Shown in pieces: positions 1 through 11,514 of a stretch of DNA of 64,000 nt. Made by a program: the position numbers and the translations under genes. Source of the DNA: Vigna angularis (Eukaryota; Streptophyta; Magnoliopsida; Fabales; Fabaceae); assembly GCF_016808095.1 (NCBI RefSeq), contig NC_068973.1, positions 29,630,077-29,694,076 of the forward strand. Reading direction: 5' to 3'. Under the pieces are notes generated by a model. That model did not search any database. It was given only the letters and a program-made list of their open reading frames with translations, and was not told the origin of the DNA. Within the stretch, counting starts at the first letter, position 1, and each line of letters begins with the position of its first letter.

Positions 1-176
1 GTTTGGGGGGTTTCTTTTTTTTTTTTTTTAGTTTTGAGAATGAAAATTATTAAAATACCCTTAACCTTAAAACTTAGCATCCATGATATATAAGGGTATT
101 TTTGTCTACTAAAACCCGGTACACATTGCTAAAATGTACCAACTGAAAAACAGGCGTACGCGCGTTAACAAACCCC

Positions 177-584
177 ATATATATATATATATATATTCGA
201 TATATGTATAACAGTGGTCAACACAATACAAAGGAAAAATGTGTTTAATAAAGTTTCAGTATGAGGAAATAAAGAATGAAAACGCACTAAGCAACAAATC
301 ACCAGGCCACGTGCAATCCAAAATCAACCTGAAGTAGAGAATGACATAAGTATGAATAGAGAGTGACAAAGTAGAGAAGTTTGGAGCAGAATTTTCAGGA
401 AGAGGAATCTTACCCACACCATGCCTTCTCTCACAGTTGAAAATCCTTTAAAAGCATATTTGGTTTTCGGTGCCTCATGCTTTTTCTTCCTTCTTTAATT
501 TCCTTATCACCCTCCACGTGTCTCTTGTCCATCTCCACGTGTCTCTTCTCCATAACCAACTTTCTCACATTTTTATCTGTTACA
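177..584 (-). repeat. 3' LTR of the degenerate gypsy element
   Basis: This block is nearly the same as 4804-5273, with scattered substitutions and a much shorter (TA)n tract (about 20 bp against about 75 bp). It ends TGTTACA on the plus strand, which is the TGTAACA start of the minus-strand LTR. The outer TG/CA end is not clear, because the sequence before the TA tract does not match the other LTR. Confidence 0.75.
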
Positions 585-600
585 TTACCCTTCCCTTCCA
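585..600 (-). promoter_or_regulatory. Polypurine tract of the gypsy element
   Basis: Read on the minus strand this is GGAAGGGAAGGGTAA, directly before the TGTAACA start of the 3' LTR. That is the expected place and composition for the plus-strand primer of reverse transcription. Confidence 0.7.
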
Positions 601-3600
601 AATCAACCTTGTTCTCAAGGTTGAACTAAGGATAGTGCTGCTTAATGAAGATGAAATCTTCCTACGTAGCTTCATTAGAGTCTGATAGTTCCCATTAAAT
701 AACAATTGTTGCACTTCTATACCATTCCAGAGGATGGTTCTGGCATCTAGAACCTGTTGAGGCTGAACAATAGGGCCAATCTCAGTTGTGGTAAGAGGTA
801 ATGGGAAATATGGTTTCTGTTGGTTACCGTAAAACTTCTTGAGCAATGAAATATGGAAAATGGAATGTATACAAGCTGATTCCGGTAATTCCAACTTGTA
901 AGCCACCGGACCAATACGCTGCACCACCTTAAAAGGGCCCAAAAATCGCATTTCCAACTTCTGATTCTTTTGAAGGGCAATAGAGTGTTGCCTATAAGGT
1001 TGTAATTTCACTAATGATAAATCTCCCACTACTAGTTGAACGTCTCTCCTCTTCTTATCAGCTTAGAACTTCATATAGTTCTGGGCTTTGAATAAGTTAT
1101 CCTTAAGTTGCTGCAAAAGTTTGTCTCTCTTGATTAAGGTTTCTTGCAGAGATGTAGTATCCTTAGAATGAATCTGATAAGGGATAACCGAAGGGGCTTA
1201 TCGACCAAACACAGCCTTGAAAGGGCTCATTGTATTACTGTGATGAAATGAGGAATTATACCAATATTTTGCCTAAGATAACATTGGATACCATGACTTA
1301 GGATTCTCATAAACAAAGCATCGTAAATACATCTCAAGAGTCTTGTTAAGGACCTCCGTCTGACCATCACTTTGTGGGTGATAAGAAGAACTCATAGCTA
1401 AGGTGGTGCCCTGCGCTTTGAACAATTGTTGCCAGAAAGAGCTAATAAAAACTCTGTCTCTATCAGACACAATAGATTTAGGAAAGCCATGGATTTTTGC
1501 AACATTGTTGATGAATGCATCTGTTATTGTTTTACTGTTAAACTTAGCTTTCAAAGCAAAAAATTGACCAAATTTGGAGAGACGATCTACCACCACCGTA
1601 ATTGTAGCATAGCCATGAGAAGAAGGTAGATGAGTAATGAAGTCCATTACAATGTCTTCCCAAATCTGTGTAGGGACAGGTAACGGTTGTAGTAAACCAG
1701 CAAGCAAAGCCTGATCACTCTTCGCTTGCTGACATATGCTACAATTTTTTATGTAGATTTTAATATCCTCCTTCATTTTAGGCCAATAAAACTGAGTGCA
1801 AATTCTCGCAACAGTTTTAGTCATACCTGCATGACCCCCGGTCTTGGTATCTTGAAATTCTTGAAATATTTGTTGTCGCAAGGAAGAGCCTTCAGAAATC
1901 ATCAGCTTCCCTTTCCTAAATACCTACCCATCCTTTATTTCATACTTAGGATCAATTTTAACCCCTTGAGCATGCTGATTAAGTAACTCAAAGAGTGTGT
2001 TATCCTTCTTTATTTCCTCTGCAACTTTGATCAACCAGTTACTGGTAGGTTCTGACCAAGCCATAAACAAGCTCCTAGATAAAGCATCAGCATGAACATT
2101 TTATTTTCCAAGCTTATACTGAATAGTAAAGTCATAACCTAGAAATTTAGGTAACCATTGTTGTTGTTCAGGAGTTTGTAATGTTTGTTCTAATAATTCT
2201 TTAAGGCTATTTTGGTCCGTCCTTATAATGAATTTGTGGCCAAGTAAGTAATGCCGAAATTTAGCTAGTGCTTCTGTAATTGCATAGAATTCCCTTGCAT
2301 AGGTAGATTGTTTTTGCATTCTAGGAGATAGCTTCTTGGAGAAATAGGCCACTGGATGGTGTGCTTGACTCAAAACAGCCCCGATACCGGAACCTGAAGC
2401 ATCAGTCTCCAAAATAAAGGGTTCCTTGAAATTAGGAATGGCCAATACTGGTGTTGACGTCATAACTTGTTTGAGCTGCAGAAAAGCTTGCTAAGCTAAT
2501 TCAGACCAATGAAAAAAAAATTTCTTCAACAAATCCGTGAGTGGACCAGCCATAGATGCATAGTTCCTTATGAATCTTTTGTAGTAACCCGTGAGGCCTA
2601 GAAACCCTCTGAGTTGTTTGAGAGACGTAGGTTGTGGCCAACTATTAATAGCTTCCAATTTTGAAGTCTCCATAGCAACTCCTGCTCCAAATAACACATG
2701 ACCCAAATAATCAATTTGGAGAACTCCAAAAGAACATTTAGAGAGCCGAGCATATAGTTTCTGTTGTTGGAGAGTTTGCAACACAAACTCTAAATGCAAT
2801 AAATGATCATGCCATGTAGGACTATACACCAATATATCATCAAAAAACACAAACAAATTTCCTCAAAACTCCTTTAAAAACCTCATTCATAAGGCTCTGA
2901 AATGTAGCTGGAGCATTAGTGAGTCCAAATGGCATAACCAGACATTCATAATGCCCATGATGTGTTCTAAAAGTTATTTTGCACCTATCCTCATGCTTTA
3001 ACAAAATCTGGTGATAACCAGATTTCAAGTCTAACTTAGAAAAAAACTGGGCTCCAAATAACTCATCAATTAATTCATCAATTGTTGGGAAGAGGGTGTC
3101 TTAGAGACAGATTGATACTTGTGCAATAGTAAGGCCAAGTCAGGTGCTACCTCAGCTGTCAACTCATCTAATGGAGATTGAAGATCAGGAGATTCCAAAA
3201 GTTGCATGCTGAAAGCTTCAACAATAGAATGAGTAAAAACCATTCTTTTGAGATGGTGTAATTGAGCCTGAGTAGGGGAATGATCCTTCTCGCCCTGTAG
3301 GGTTATAAATCGTCCATTGTGCAAGAATTTAAGTTGCAATGAGTCATAATCTGCATTGTGAGATCCTAGTATTTTTAACCAATTAGCTCCTAGTATGAGA
3401 TCAGCTCCTGATATAGGTAATAAAATGACAGGTAGTTGAAATTTGTTGCCCTAAGCTTGAATATTAAGATCTCGAATCATTCCTTCAACAGTCATGTAAT
3501 TGCCATTGCCAACCATAACCTTAAAAAGGGTGTTGGTTCCACAGGTAATGTCAGAAAATTGGCCACCCTAGGTTGCAGAAAATTATCTGAGCTTCCACCA

Positions 3601-4782
3601 TCAACCAAGACTATTACTGGCAAGGTATTAATATGGGCAATAAACCGGATAGTCCCCACACCAGGACCACCTTTCAGAGCATTCAAAGACAAATGAGGAG
3701 GACTATCAATGCCACTTTCAGAGTTAGTATTAGTATCGCCAGTAGGAGCATAAAAAATGGTCTCAGATTCAACTTCATCCTCATCAAATTGTAGCATAAG
3801 CATTTGGCGGTTGGGGCAGCGATGGTTAAAAGTGAACTTATCATCACAAAAGTAGCACAACCATTTTTCATGCCTCATATTGCATTTCAGCAGGAGAAAT
3901 TTTCTTAATAGCCCCATTTTTTAGAGGAGGGGTAGTAGGAGTAGGTAATAAGGGAGGCAAGGGAGACTTATTGTTATGTAAAATAGCAGTAGCAGACACT
4001 GAAGTGGAAGGAGAAGCAGTAGCATGAAGGGGGGTATATTTGCGAACATAATTGTTAGGACGAGAGGTAACTTTTGGTCCATATTTTTCTTCATACAATT
4101 TAGCCAATGACACAGCTCTAATCAAGGTTGTAGGACTCTGAGCCACAACATCTCGCTGAATATCAGAATTCAAGCCACTCACAAAAAAATTTAAAATAGC
4201 CTCATTAGAAAGGCCGTCAGATCTGTTAGCTAAACTTGTGAATTTCAAGTAATAATATGAAACGGAACCAATTTGTTGGAGTTTGAACAACTCATCCATA
4301 GGACAATCAAAAGGAGAGGGCCCAAACTGAGATTCCAATGCACGAGTAAGATCTGACCAAGAATGCATCGAATCTATGCGTTGCAGCATTTGAAACCACG
4401 AAATGACGTCTTTCTCAAAATGAATAGCAACAATTTCTACTCTATCCTCGTCCGGTGTATGATGATAGCTGAAGAACTTTTCAGCTTTAAAAATCCACTC
4501 CAAAACTAGAGTATGACCACCAAAATATGGAAAACCGAGGGAAATATCTCGAACAAAAGAAGTAATAGAAGCAACCGAAGAGCTCGAAGTGCCTCCATCT
4601 GAGTTCGTACCACCGACGGCGCGACCGTGATTTTGAAGTAACAGCTCCATCGTTTTCCTGATTTTCTCAAAGCGATCTTGATTTTCTTGTTGATACTTGT
4701 GTTGTTCTTCCATCCAAGTTGTCAGAGTATTAATCTGAATCTGCATAGTTTGAAGCCGCGTACGGTCGTTGTTGTCCGCCAT
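586..4782 (-). pseudogene. Broken gag-pol of a Ty3/gypsy chromovirus-like element
   Basis: The domains run in normal order on the minus strand. Gag starts at the ATG at 4780-4782 just inside the LTR and has a retrotransposon gag core. A zinc-knuckle-like CYFCDDKFTFNHRC and a protease with VLVDGGSSDNFL follow (about 3490-3917, in a different frame from gag). The reverse transcriptase is in pieces (about 2490-3340) with [19 protein letters not shown] and FFDDILVYS. RNase H (about 2101-2463) has ETDASGSGIGAVL. Integrase (about 1273-1902) has a CSIC zinc pair, MDFITHLP, SDRDRVF and SDGQTE. The tail at 586-1029 has a GPF/Y-like module and a shortened chromodomain-like end. Near 3060 the protease-RT linker is joined straight to the TIDEL segment of RT, so the N-terminal RT block is deleted. 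Several stops and frameshifts break the rest. Confidence 0.85.
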
Positions 4783-4803
4783 TGATGTCAATGAAAGCAC
4801 CAA
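4783..4803 (-). promoter_or_regulatory. Primer-binding-site region of the gypsy element
   Basis: On the minus strand TTGGTGCTTTCATTG follows the LTR end TGTTACA and runs up to the gag ATG. The position is right for a tRNA primer site. It is not the common initiator-Met type TGGTATCAGAGC, and I cannot name the tRNA. Confidence 0.45.
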
Positions 4804-4806
4804 TGT

Positions 4807-4886
<80 letters not shown>

Positions 4887-5273
4887 GATATATGTATAAC
4901 AGTGGCCAACACAATACAAAGGAAAAGTGTGTTTAATAAAGTTTCAGTATGAGGAAATAAAGAATGAAAATGCCACTAAGCAGCAAATCACCAGGCCACG
5001 TGCAATCCATAATCAACCTGAAGCAGAGAATGACAGAGGTATGAATAGAGAGTGACAAAGTAGAGAAGTTTGGAGCAGAATTTTCAGGAAGAGGAATCTT
5101 ACCTACACCATGCCTTCTCTCACGGTTGAAAATCCTTTAAAAACATATTTGGTTTTCGGTGTCTCATGCTTTTTCTTCCTTCTTTAATTTCCTTATCACC
5201 CTCCACGTGTCTCTTGCCCATCTCCACGTGTCTCTTCTCCATAACCAACTTTCTCACGTTTTTATCTATTACA
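4804..5273 (-). repeat. 5' LTR of the degenerate gypsy element, with (TA)n tract
   Basis: This 470-bp LTR has inverted ends TGTAACA and TATTACA. A (TA)n microsatellite of about 75 bp lies just inside its plus-strand start (about 4811-4884) and accounts for the apparent Ile-Tyr repeat ORFs there. The rest aligns with 196-584. Confidence 0.8.
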
Positions 5274-5489
5274 GAATGGAACGTGTGCCGAAGGAGAGAT
5301 TGACTCAAATGAGAAAAACCACATGCATTAACACTTGTGTCATAACTTGCCACAATCTCTTTAACTAAGGAATGACAGGACACTTGAGAATGGAAAGTTG
5401 AAGATAATGACTTCTATTCGATTCAAAATGATTATAAGAAGTTGTATAACAAGAGCAGTGGGGAAGAAAGGTCATTTTTTATGAAATTA

Positions 5490-5960
5490 TGGGTTATGAA
5501 GACTTTACCATTAACCTACTATTTGGCATGAAGTGTTTTGCTAAATAGAATACCTACTAAGGAGCAGTAAAAACATATGGGATATAAGTTAGAGAATGAC
5601 CTATGCATTACATGTGAGGAAAGTGAGGAAACAATTAGTAATCTGTTTTTCAGGTGTAAGATAACTACTAAAGTGTGATATTTGTGTGATCTCTGGTAGG
5701 TATTCACAATGCACAACATAATTAGACAACAACCTCCTTCTACCATACATAATTAAACAAAAAAGGAAACATTGGAGGAATGTGGATTACTATCATATAG
5801 AGTATATGGAAACAAAGAAATGCGATTTTGTTTAGAAAAGCCAAGGTTGATGGAGAGGAAATCCTATACATGCCCTAAAGGAGATTATGGACATGGATAA
5901 AGGACAAATACCAAAAAGTGACTTTCTCCTACTAAAATTGATATTTATTGCAGTTCATTG
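5490..5960 (+). pseudogene. LINE ORF2 C-terminal relic (zf-RVT-like)
   Basis: With stops ignored, the plus strand reads LLNRIPTKEQ, then DLCITCEESEETISNLFFRC, then WITIIWSIWKQRNAILFRKA and WTWIKDKYQ. This matches the C-terminal zinc-binding region of plant LINE reverse transcriptases, where a CxxC is followed by E-T-x-x-H-L-F-F-x-C and then IW-x-IW-x-x-RN. Several stop codons and no upstream RT domain mean that only an old 3' fragment survives. It lies just outside the gypsy element and is not part of it. Confidence 0.65.
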
Positions 5961-7781
5961 CATTAAGACACTATTATGAGTTGTGTGGATCACAAAAGTA
6001 AATAAGAAAATAAATCTAAATAATAAGGCATAAAACTATCTAAATAGACACAAATGTAATGAAATGGCTAGACTACCTAGAGCTTTATGTCTTTTTGCAG
6101 GAAAATGAAAGCGGACATGACATATTAATAAAATCATAACAATAGGGTAGAATATATAACAATGATAAAATATTATCACAAGGGAAGGTAGAATTGTGAA
6201 AAATAACCTACCAACCACGTACCAATGTACTACTAGGTGGTGAAATGTGCAAGGCAACTCACTGTAAAACAGATCTAGACTCTATAAAGGAATAACAAGA
6301 AATGGGATGAATAAGATATAAACATTGAATAAACCAAAAAGAATTTAATGAAGGAATGTAAAAATGACTAACACTACTTGTCAATAATTATATCTTATAT
6401 GTGCTAGTACGTAAAGTTTTGGAATGACTTTTAAATCTGTCAGTAATGTATGGAAGAGTATACAATGGGAATGTTTTGATTATGTATATGGGCACTTCTG
6501 TGACGAGAATCTAAGTTTAAAGAAACATTGTACATAACTTTTTGTATATGGGTTGTAGTACCCCAACTGCCTCGATATTTATATACAAAGTACTTTTCCA
6601 ATAAAAAAATACAATTCTTCGATCTTGAGTGGTAAGATTTTGATTAAAGAATGTTACAATCATACTCATCAATACACAATAATAAGCCTTGAATGATAAT
6701 ACTTGCTTAAGATAAATCATAATCATGCATATCATTACACAATTCCTTTGTCTTGCTATAAGACTTGCTTAAAATAAGTTGAACTTACTTATCATTACTG
6801 CTAGAAATGGACAAATCATGTATGAACAAGCTTAAAATTTTGTATCACACCATATTTTTATTTTTGTCTTAAACTTACCAAGTCTTTTTAATATTATCAT
6901 GACTTTGACATATATTGCGATTTGCATAGATTTATAAATTTTTTACACTTAATTCATTCTTTCACCGAGAAAGTTGTTTGTGCATAATATCTGCATCTTA
7001 AATCATTTTTTGATTGAATAATGTAAGATTATAATATTTTCACACATTACTCGTCCCTTCGATTGAGACAAAATCTTTGTGAAAGATCTTTAGTTCATTA
7101 TATTATTTTCTACCTAGAGATCGATGTAGGGGATCTTATGTCTAGGTGGCTTGGTTAAAGTTCTTACTAACTAATCGTTTTAGGATTCTTACATCTGAAT
7201 GGAATAGTTTAGAACACTTATCAATTAGTTGTAGGACTCTTATATCTAAGTGGCTAGGTTAGAGATTTTACTTATGACTGCTTGTTATAAGGCTAATTAA
7301 GTTTAAATGGCACAATTAAAGTTCTGAATTTGGTTATAACTCTGGTTAACTAATCATTATAGGACTCTTATGTTTAAATTACTGAGTGTTTGTTGTACAC
7401 ATATAAACATGTCAAATGAACTTTTATTGTTTGGTTTTAATTTTTTACCATAATGATATATATTTTTTTGATAAAAAAATAAACTTTATAACTATTTTTT
7501 TACCATAATAAACTAGTGAAAATATTTTTATTTTATGATTTTCAATTGTATTTTGTAACAAATGCCTATATTTAAAAAGTTAATTATTGAGTGAAGAAAA
7601 CCAACATAAACAATTAAGAGAGGAAAAATAATTTATTCTGAAATTTGAGAGAAAAAAACTCTTCTCAAAACAATTTTTTTACTAGAATGCTAACTATTTG
7701 CAATAACAATAGAATACGCAAAGGAATTTAGTCCGAATTGATTGACTAAAATTTATACAATTATATTTAATAAGTAAGATC
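5961..7781. other. AT-rich intergenic DNA with a weak degenerate repeat
   Basis: I see no supportable gene; the small ORFs have no recognisable domains. Within about 7126-7385 a loosely repeated segment containing variants of GGACTCTTATATCTAAGTGG and TGGCTAGGTTA recurs four or five times. It looks like the wreck of a short tandem repeat. Confidence 0.4.
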
Positions 7782-8141
7782 TATTAGACTTGGGGTTAAA
7801 AACGTAAAAGCCACCCAAACAGATACCCTTTACCCTTAAAAATGTAATATGCACGTGACAAGAGAGAGAAAATGAGAAACCGAGAATTTGAGAGAAAGGG
7901 TAGAGCGAGACGCTCTGCTAGGGTTTTCCCCTCCTACCAGCGTCAGCCACAACCACCACACACCGGGAATCAGCCAAGTAACCAGAGTCAGAAACAGAAA
8001 GCAACCGAGAACACACACAGGTACTGAATAATACTTCTTCAATTTTTCATTAACCAGAATAGTATGGGATTACAGCTTTTATACATGAAAATGAAATGAA
8101 ACTAACTGAAAACTGAAAATATTGTTTTGTTTATTCTAACA
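7782..8141 (-). repeat. 3' LTR of the copia element
   Basis: This 360-bp LTR runs from TATTAGAC to TCTAACA on the plus strand, which gives TGTTAGA...TCTAATA on the minus strand. It matches 27994-28365 along its whole length with few substitutions. Confidence 0.9.
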
Positions 8142-8153
8142 CTCCTCCTAAAC
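8142..8153 (-). promoter_or_regulatory. Polypurine tract of the copia element
   Basis: The minus strand reads TTTAGGAGGAG immediately before the TGTTAGA start of the 3' LTR. That is the expected plus-strand primer site. Confidence 0.65.
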
Positions 8154-8370
8154 AAAACATGATTTTCGAAGAAAAACCCCTTTTCACCGATTGAATCGGT
8201 AAAACTTTTGCCTCTACTGATTCTAAGTGTTTTCCACCGATTAATAATCGGTATAGATGCTTCCTTTGACCTTGGAAACGATTTTCATCGATTAAACTCG
8301 TGAAAACACTTTCCTCTAGGCATATCTCCTCTCTGAGATGAAAATCGTAGGTTTTCATAGCTCTTTTCTG

Positions 8371-10048
8371 TTAATCTACATTGATCTCCACTTTTTTTAC
8401 TCCAATATGCTTTCTAAGTATTAGAAAGTGTTCACCTTTCAGCGACTTAGTGAGTATGTCTGCAATCTGGTCCTCGGATCTGCAGAATACCAATTCGAGC
8501 TTTGCTTTGCTAACTTGTTCCCTGATGTAGTGGAATCGAGTTTCAATATGTTTGCTCCTGCCATGAGATGTAGGATGTTTGGTCAGATCTATGGCTGACT
8601 TGTTGTCCACAAGTAGTCTGACCTTCCCCTCTACTCCAATCTTCAATTCACTCATCAATGAACTCAGCCAAGCCGCCTAACACGTGGCTTCACAGGCAAC
8701 AATATATTCTGCCTCGCACGATGAAAGAGCCACTACTGGTTCTTTTGTAGAGCTCCATGAAATTGGTGCTCCATTTAAGAAAAATACGTACCCAACAATA
8801 CTCTTCCTTTCACTTTTGTCTCCACACCAATCTAAGTCAGAGTAAGCATTAATTCGTACCTCTCCTCCTGATTCTCCTCTTGGCATCAAAATTCCAAAGG
8901 TATATGTACCTTTTAGATATCTCAGAATTCGTTTAATAGCATTCAAATGAGAAATTCTAGGATTCTGCATATATCTACTAATCAGACTCACACTGTAACT
9001 GATGTCTGGCCTAGTATTACACAAGTATCTTAGGCTTTCAACCATCTTCTTGTATTCGATAGGGTCAACACCTTCCTCTTCAGGATCCTTCTCATGTTTC
9101 AAACCTACCTCTGCTGGAGTATTAGCAGAGTTGCAATGAAGCATGTTAAACTTGTTTAACATGTCCAATGCATATATGGACTGATGGATCACCAATCCCT
9201 CATCGGTTTTGGTGAATTCAATCCCAAGAAAGTAGTTTAACTTCCCCAAATCACTCATTTCAAATTCTTGTAACATTTGGACTTTGAAAATAGTAATTTT
9301 TTCAACACTGCTTCCTGTGATTAGCATATCATCCACATACAAACATACTATCAACATCTCTTCTCTCCCATTGTGCTGATAACACTGAACATACACTCCA
9401 TGTTCAGATGCACACTTCTCAAACCCGATGTTACTCATGAACCCGTCTATTCTCTGGTTCCAGGCCCTTGGAGCCTGCTTGAGCCCATACAGAGCCTTCT
9501 TCAATCTGTATACTTTGTCAAAATGCTTCTTGACTTCAAATCCTTGAGACTAGACCACATACACTTCTTCCTCCAGATTACCATTTAGAAATGCAGACTT
9601 TACATCTAAGTGATGTAAGGTCCAGTTGAGTTGTGTTGCCACAGAGACCACCTGTCTAATTGTCTCCATTTTGGCCACAGGTGCAAATACTTCTCCATAG
9701 TCTATTCCTACCTGCTGCAAGAACCCTTTTGCCACTAATCTAGCCTTGTACCTAGTCACCACACCTTGTGGATTTATTTTAGACTTATAAATCCACTTAA
9801 GTGCTATTGGTTTCTTGTTGGGAGGCAACTCTGTTAATTCCCAGGTCTGGTTCTTCTCAATTGAACCTAGTTCTTCTAACATAGCCTTGTACCACCTTTT
9901 ATCTTTCACAGCTTGTTCAAACTCCACTGGTTCAGCTTCTACTATCAAGGCATAGTGAACAAAATTTCCCTCTGATGAAACAGTTGCATCACATGCTAGA
10001 TCATAATCTCTCAGATGTGTTGGTAGTTGAGTAATTCTAGATGACCTT
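8371..10048 (-). pseudogene. Ty1/copia pol, reverse transcriptase and RNase H part
   Basis: The minus strand encodes a copia-type reverse transcriptase with EALKDKRW-like linker features, ALKWIYKSK, RYKARLVAKGF, GIDYGEVFAPVAK, HLDVKSAFLNG, ALYGLKQAPRAW and the catalytic LYVDDMLITG. RNase H follows with SDLDWCGDK, ALSSCEAEYI, VDNKSAIDL and ADILTKSL. Two in-frame TAG codons break it: one just after EEEVYVV (about 9550) and one just after CEATC (about 8680). Both sit where related elements usually have Gln, so they look like CAG-to-TAG changes. The N-terminal end is cut by the nested Athila-like LTR at 10049, within the integrase-RT linker (RITQLPTHLRDYDL). Confidence 0.88.
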
Positions 10049-11345
10049 TGATGTGTGAGTAAATGTAATTGCATTCATGTCTTAGTTTAGGTCATTTGCA
10101 TGCATAATTGCATTCATTGAAGGATTTAGTCATGGATTATCTTTGTTTCGGATCATACATTGGCATTTTGTGTTTTTATTGTAGATTGATGATTCTAAGT
10201 GCCAAAATCACAATTTGGGAAGAATTGATGTACAAGATACCAAGATGAAACCAGAGAGTTCAACAACCAAGCTGTGAACAGTCTCACAACCTGTGGAGTT
10301 ACATGTGGATGTTGCTTCTAAATGGAGTTGCAAAACAAAAAGTTCAACAACCAAGCTGTGAACAGTTTCACAACCTGTGGAGTAATCTGTGGATTCACGT
10401 AAGAAAACAGAATTAAAGCAGAGAAGAACACAGGTAGAGTGGGGAGTTTTCCATGGGCTGTGAAAGTTTCCAGGAGCAGTTATTGAGCAGTTATTGATCT
10501 CTTTTATGACTGATTTAAAGAGATTAAATTAAAGGAAAATTGGAGGAAGTTAGGGAAAAGGAAAATCACTCTCCTAAAAAGGAGGAATTTGTGGAAATGA
10601 TGGGGGAGGAATGAAAACACGTGGAAGGGGGATACAAAAAGGGTATTCACGCACAACAAAGGGTCTCTTCTTCTTCATCTTCTTCTTGGAGCTTTTGGCT
10701 GCAACTTTTTGCTTTTTGATTTTTCTTTTCCATTATGCAGAACTAATTTTCCTTTTGTTAGTGGATTGATGTAGTGCTTTGGATTATATTTTCTGAACCT
10801 TTTTCAATTGATGTTAAGTTCATTTTAATTATCCCAGTGTTCTATTTATGTTTTAATGTCTATTCTATGAGCAGTTTCACAGTTGGGAGATTGGGAATTG
10901 CTTGCGTTTATAAATAGAACATATTAGATGTTGTCACAATTGGGAAATTGGGCAGGACTAGTTAGTTTGAATTGAGATATGATTGTTCTTCATGATCTTG
11001 TTGAATTTGTAATTGGCCTAAGGGATTGGGGATTCAAATTCAAGGGATACGTTTGCCTACTAAGGGATTAGGGGTAAACAAGCTCTAAATAAACTCAAGT
11101 GGATAATTATAATTTACACATCGATTGAAAATGGGAGGAAATTATATGAAAAGGTATGAAATCAATTCTCTAACATTGTTTATATCATTTGAATTTCCAT
11201 CACTTGTTTATGTTCATCATTCACTGGATAAATTTCATCACTCAAAATTAAGTAAGTTAGTAAACTGGTACTCAACTCATTCAATCCCAGAGGACGATAT
11301 TTTGTTACTACAATTACGATTGGTACACTTGCCAAACGTACATCA
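10049..11345 (+). repeat. Athila-like LTR, copy 1
   Basis: This 1297-bp LTR begins TGATGTGTGAG and ends ACATCA, seven bases before the primer site. It holds an internal duplication of about 80 bp built around CAACCAAGCTGTGAACAGT (about 10258-10390). A TATA-like TTTATAAATAG lies at about 10908-10918. Its outer junction with copia sequence is exact, so this is a true integration end. Confidence 0.88.
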
Positions 11346-11351
11346 AGTTTC

Positions 11352-11369
11352 TGGCGCCGTTGCCGGGGA
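11352..11369 (+). promoter_or_regulatory. Athila-type primer binding site, unit 1
   Basis: TGGCGCCGTTGCCGGGGA is the primer site typical of plant Athila-lineage elements and is usually assigned to tRNA-Asp. The same 18 bases recur at 17329-17346 and 23298-23315. Confidence 0.85.
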
Positions 11370-11514
11370 TTGATTACTGTTGATATTAGTGATCTAATTG
11401 GCTTAAGATTTGAGTTGTAGATGTTAGGGAATTTTTGTTCTTATTTTTGAGTTTTTTTTTTCAATTTTATTGTCACCTAATTTCTGTTGCAGTATTGTGT
11501 GTTTTTTGTTTTAG

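Larger units (their letters stand above)
177..5273 (-). mobile_element. Degenerate Ty3/gypsy chromovirus-type LTR retrotransposon, internally deleted
   Basis: Two near-identical terminal blocks of about 410-470 bp flank a minus-strand gag-pol relic. The right block (4804-5273) begins TGTAACA and ends TATTACA on the plus strand. The left block ends TGTTACA at 584, but its outer edge is blurred by a (TA)n tract, so the left limit is approximate. A purine tract lies at the inner edge of the left LTR and a primer-binding-like segment at the inner edge of the right LTR, which fixes the orientation as minus. No convincing target duplication was found; GAATG follows the right LTR but nothing matching precedes the left one. 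The coding region carries frameshifts, stops and a deletion in reverse transcriptase, so it cannot be autonomous. Confidence 0.85.

Noticed and set aside
4800..4914. Ile-Tyr repeat peptides at the start of several frames
   Set aside because: These are translations of (TA)n microsatellites. The real gag start is the ATG at 4780-4782.
5120..5383. 87-codon minus-strand frame spanning the LTR edge
   Set aside because: It crosses the boundary between LTR and flanking DNA, has no recognisable domain, and the matching region of the left LTR does not continue it.
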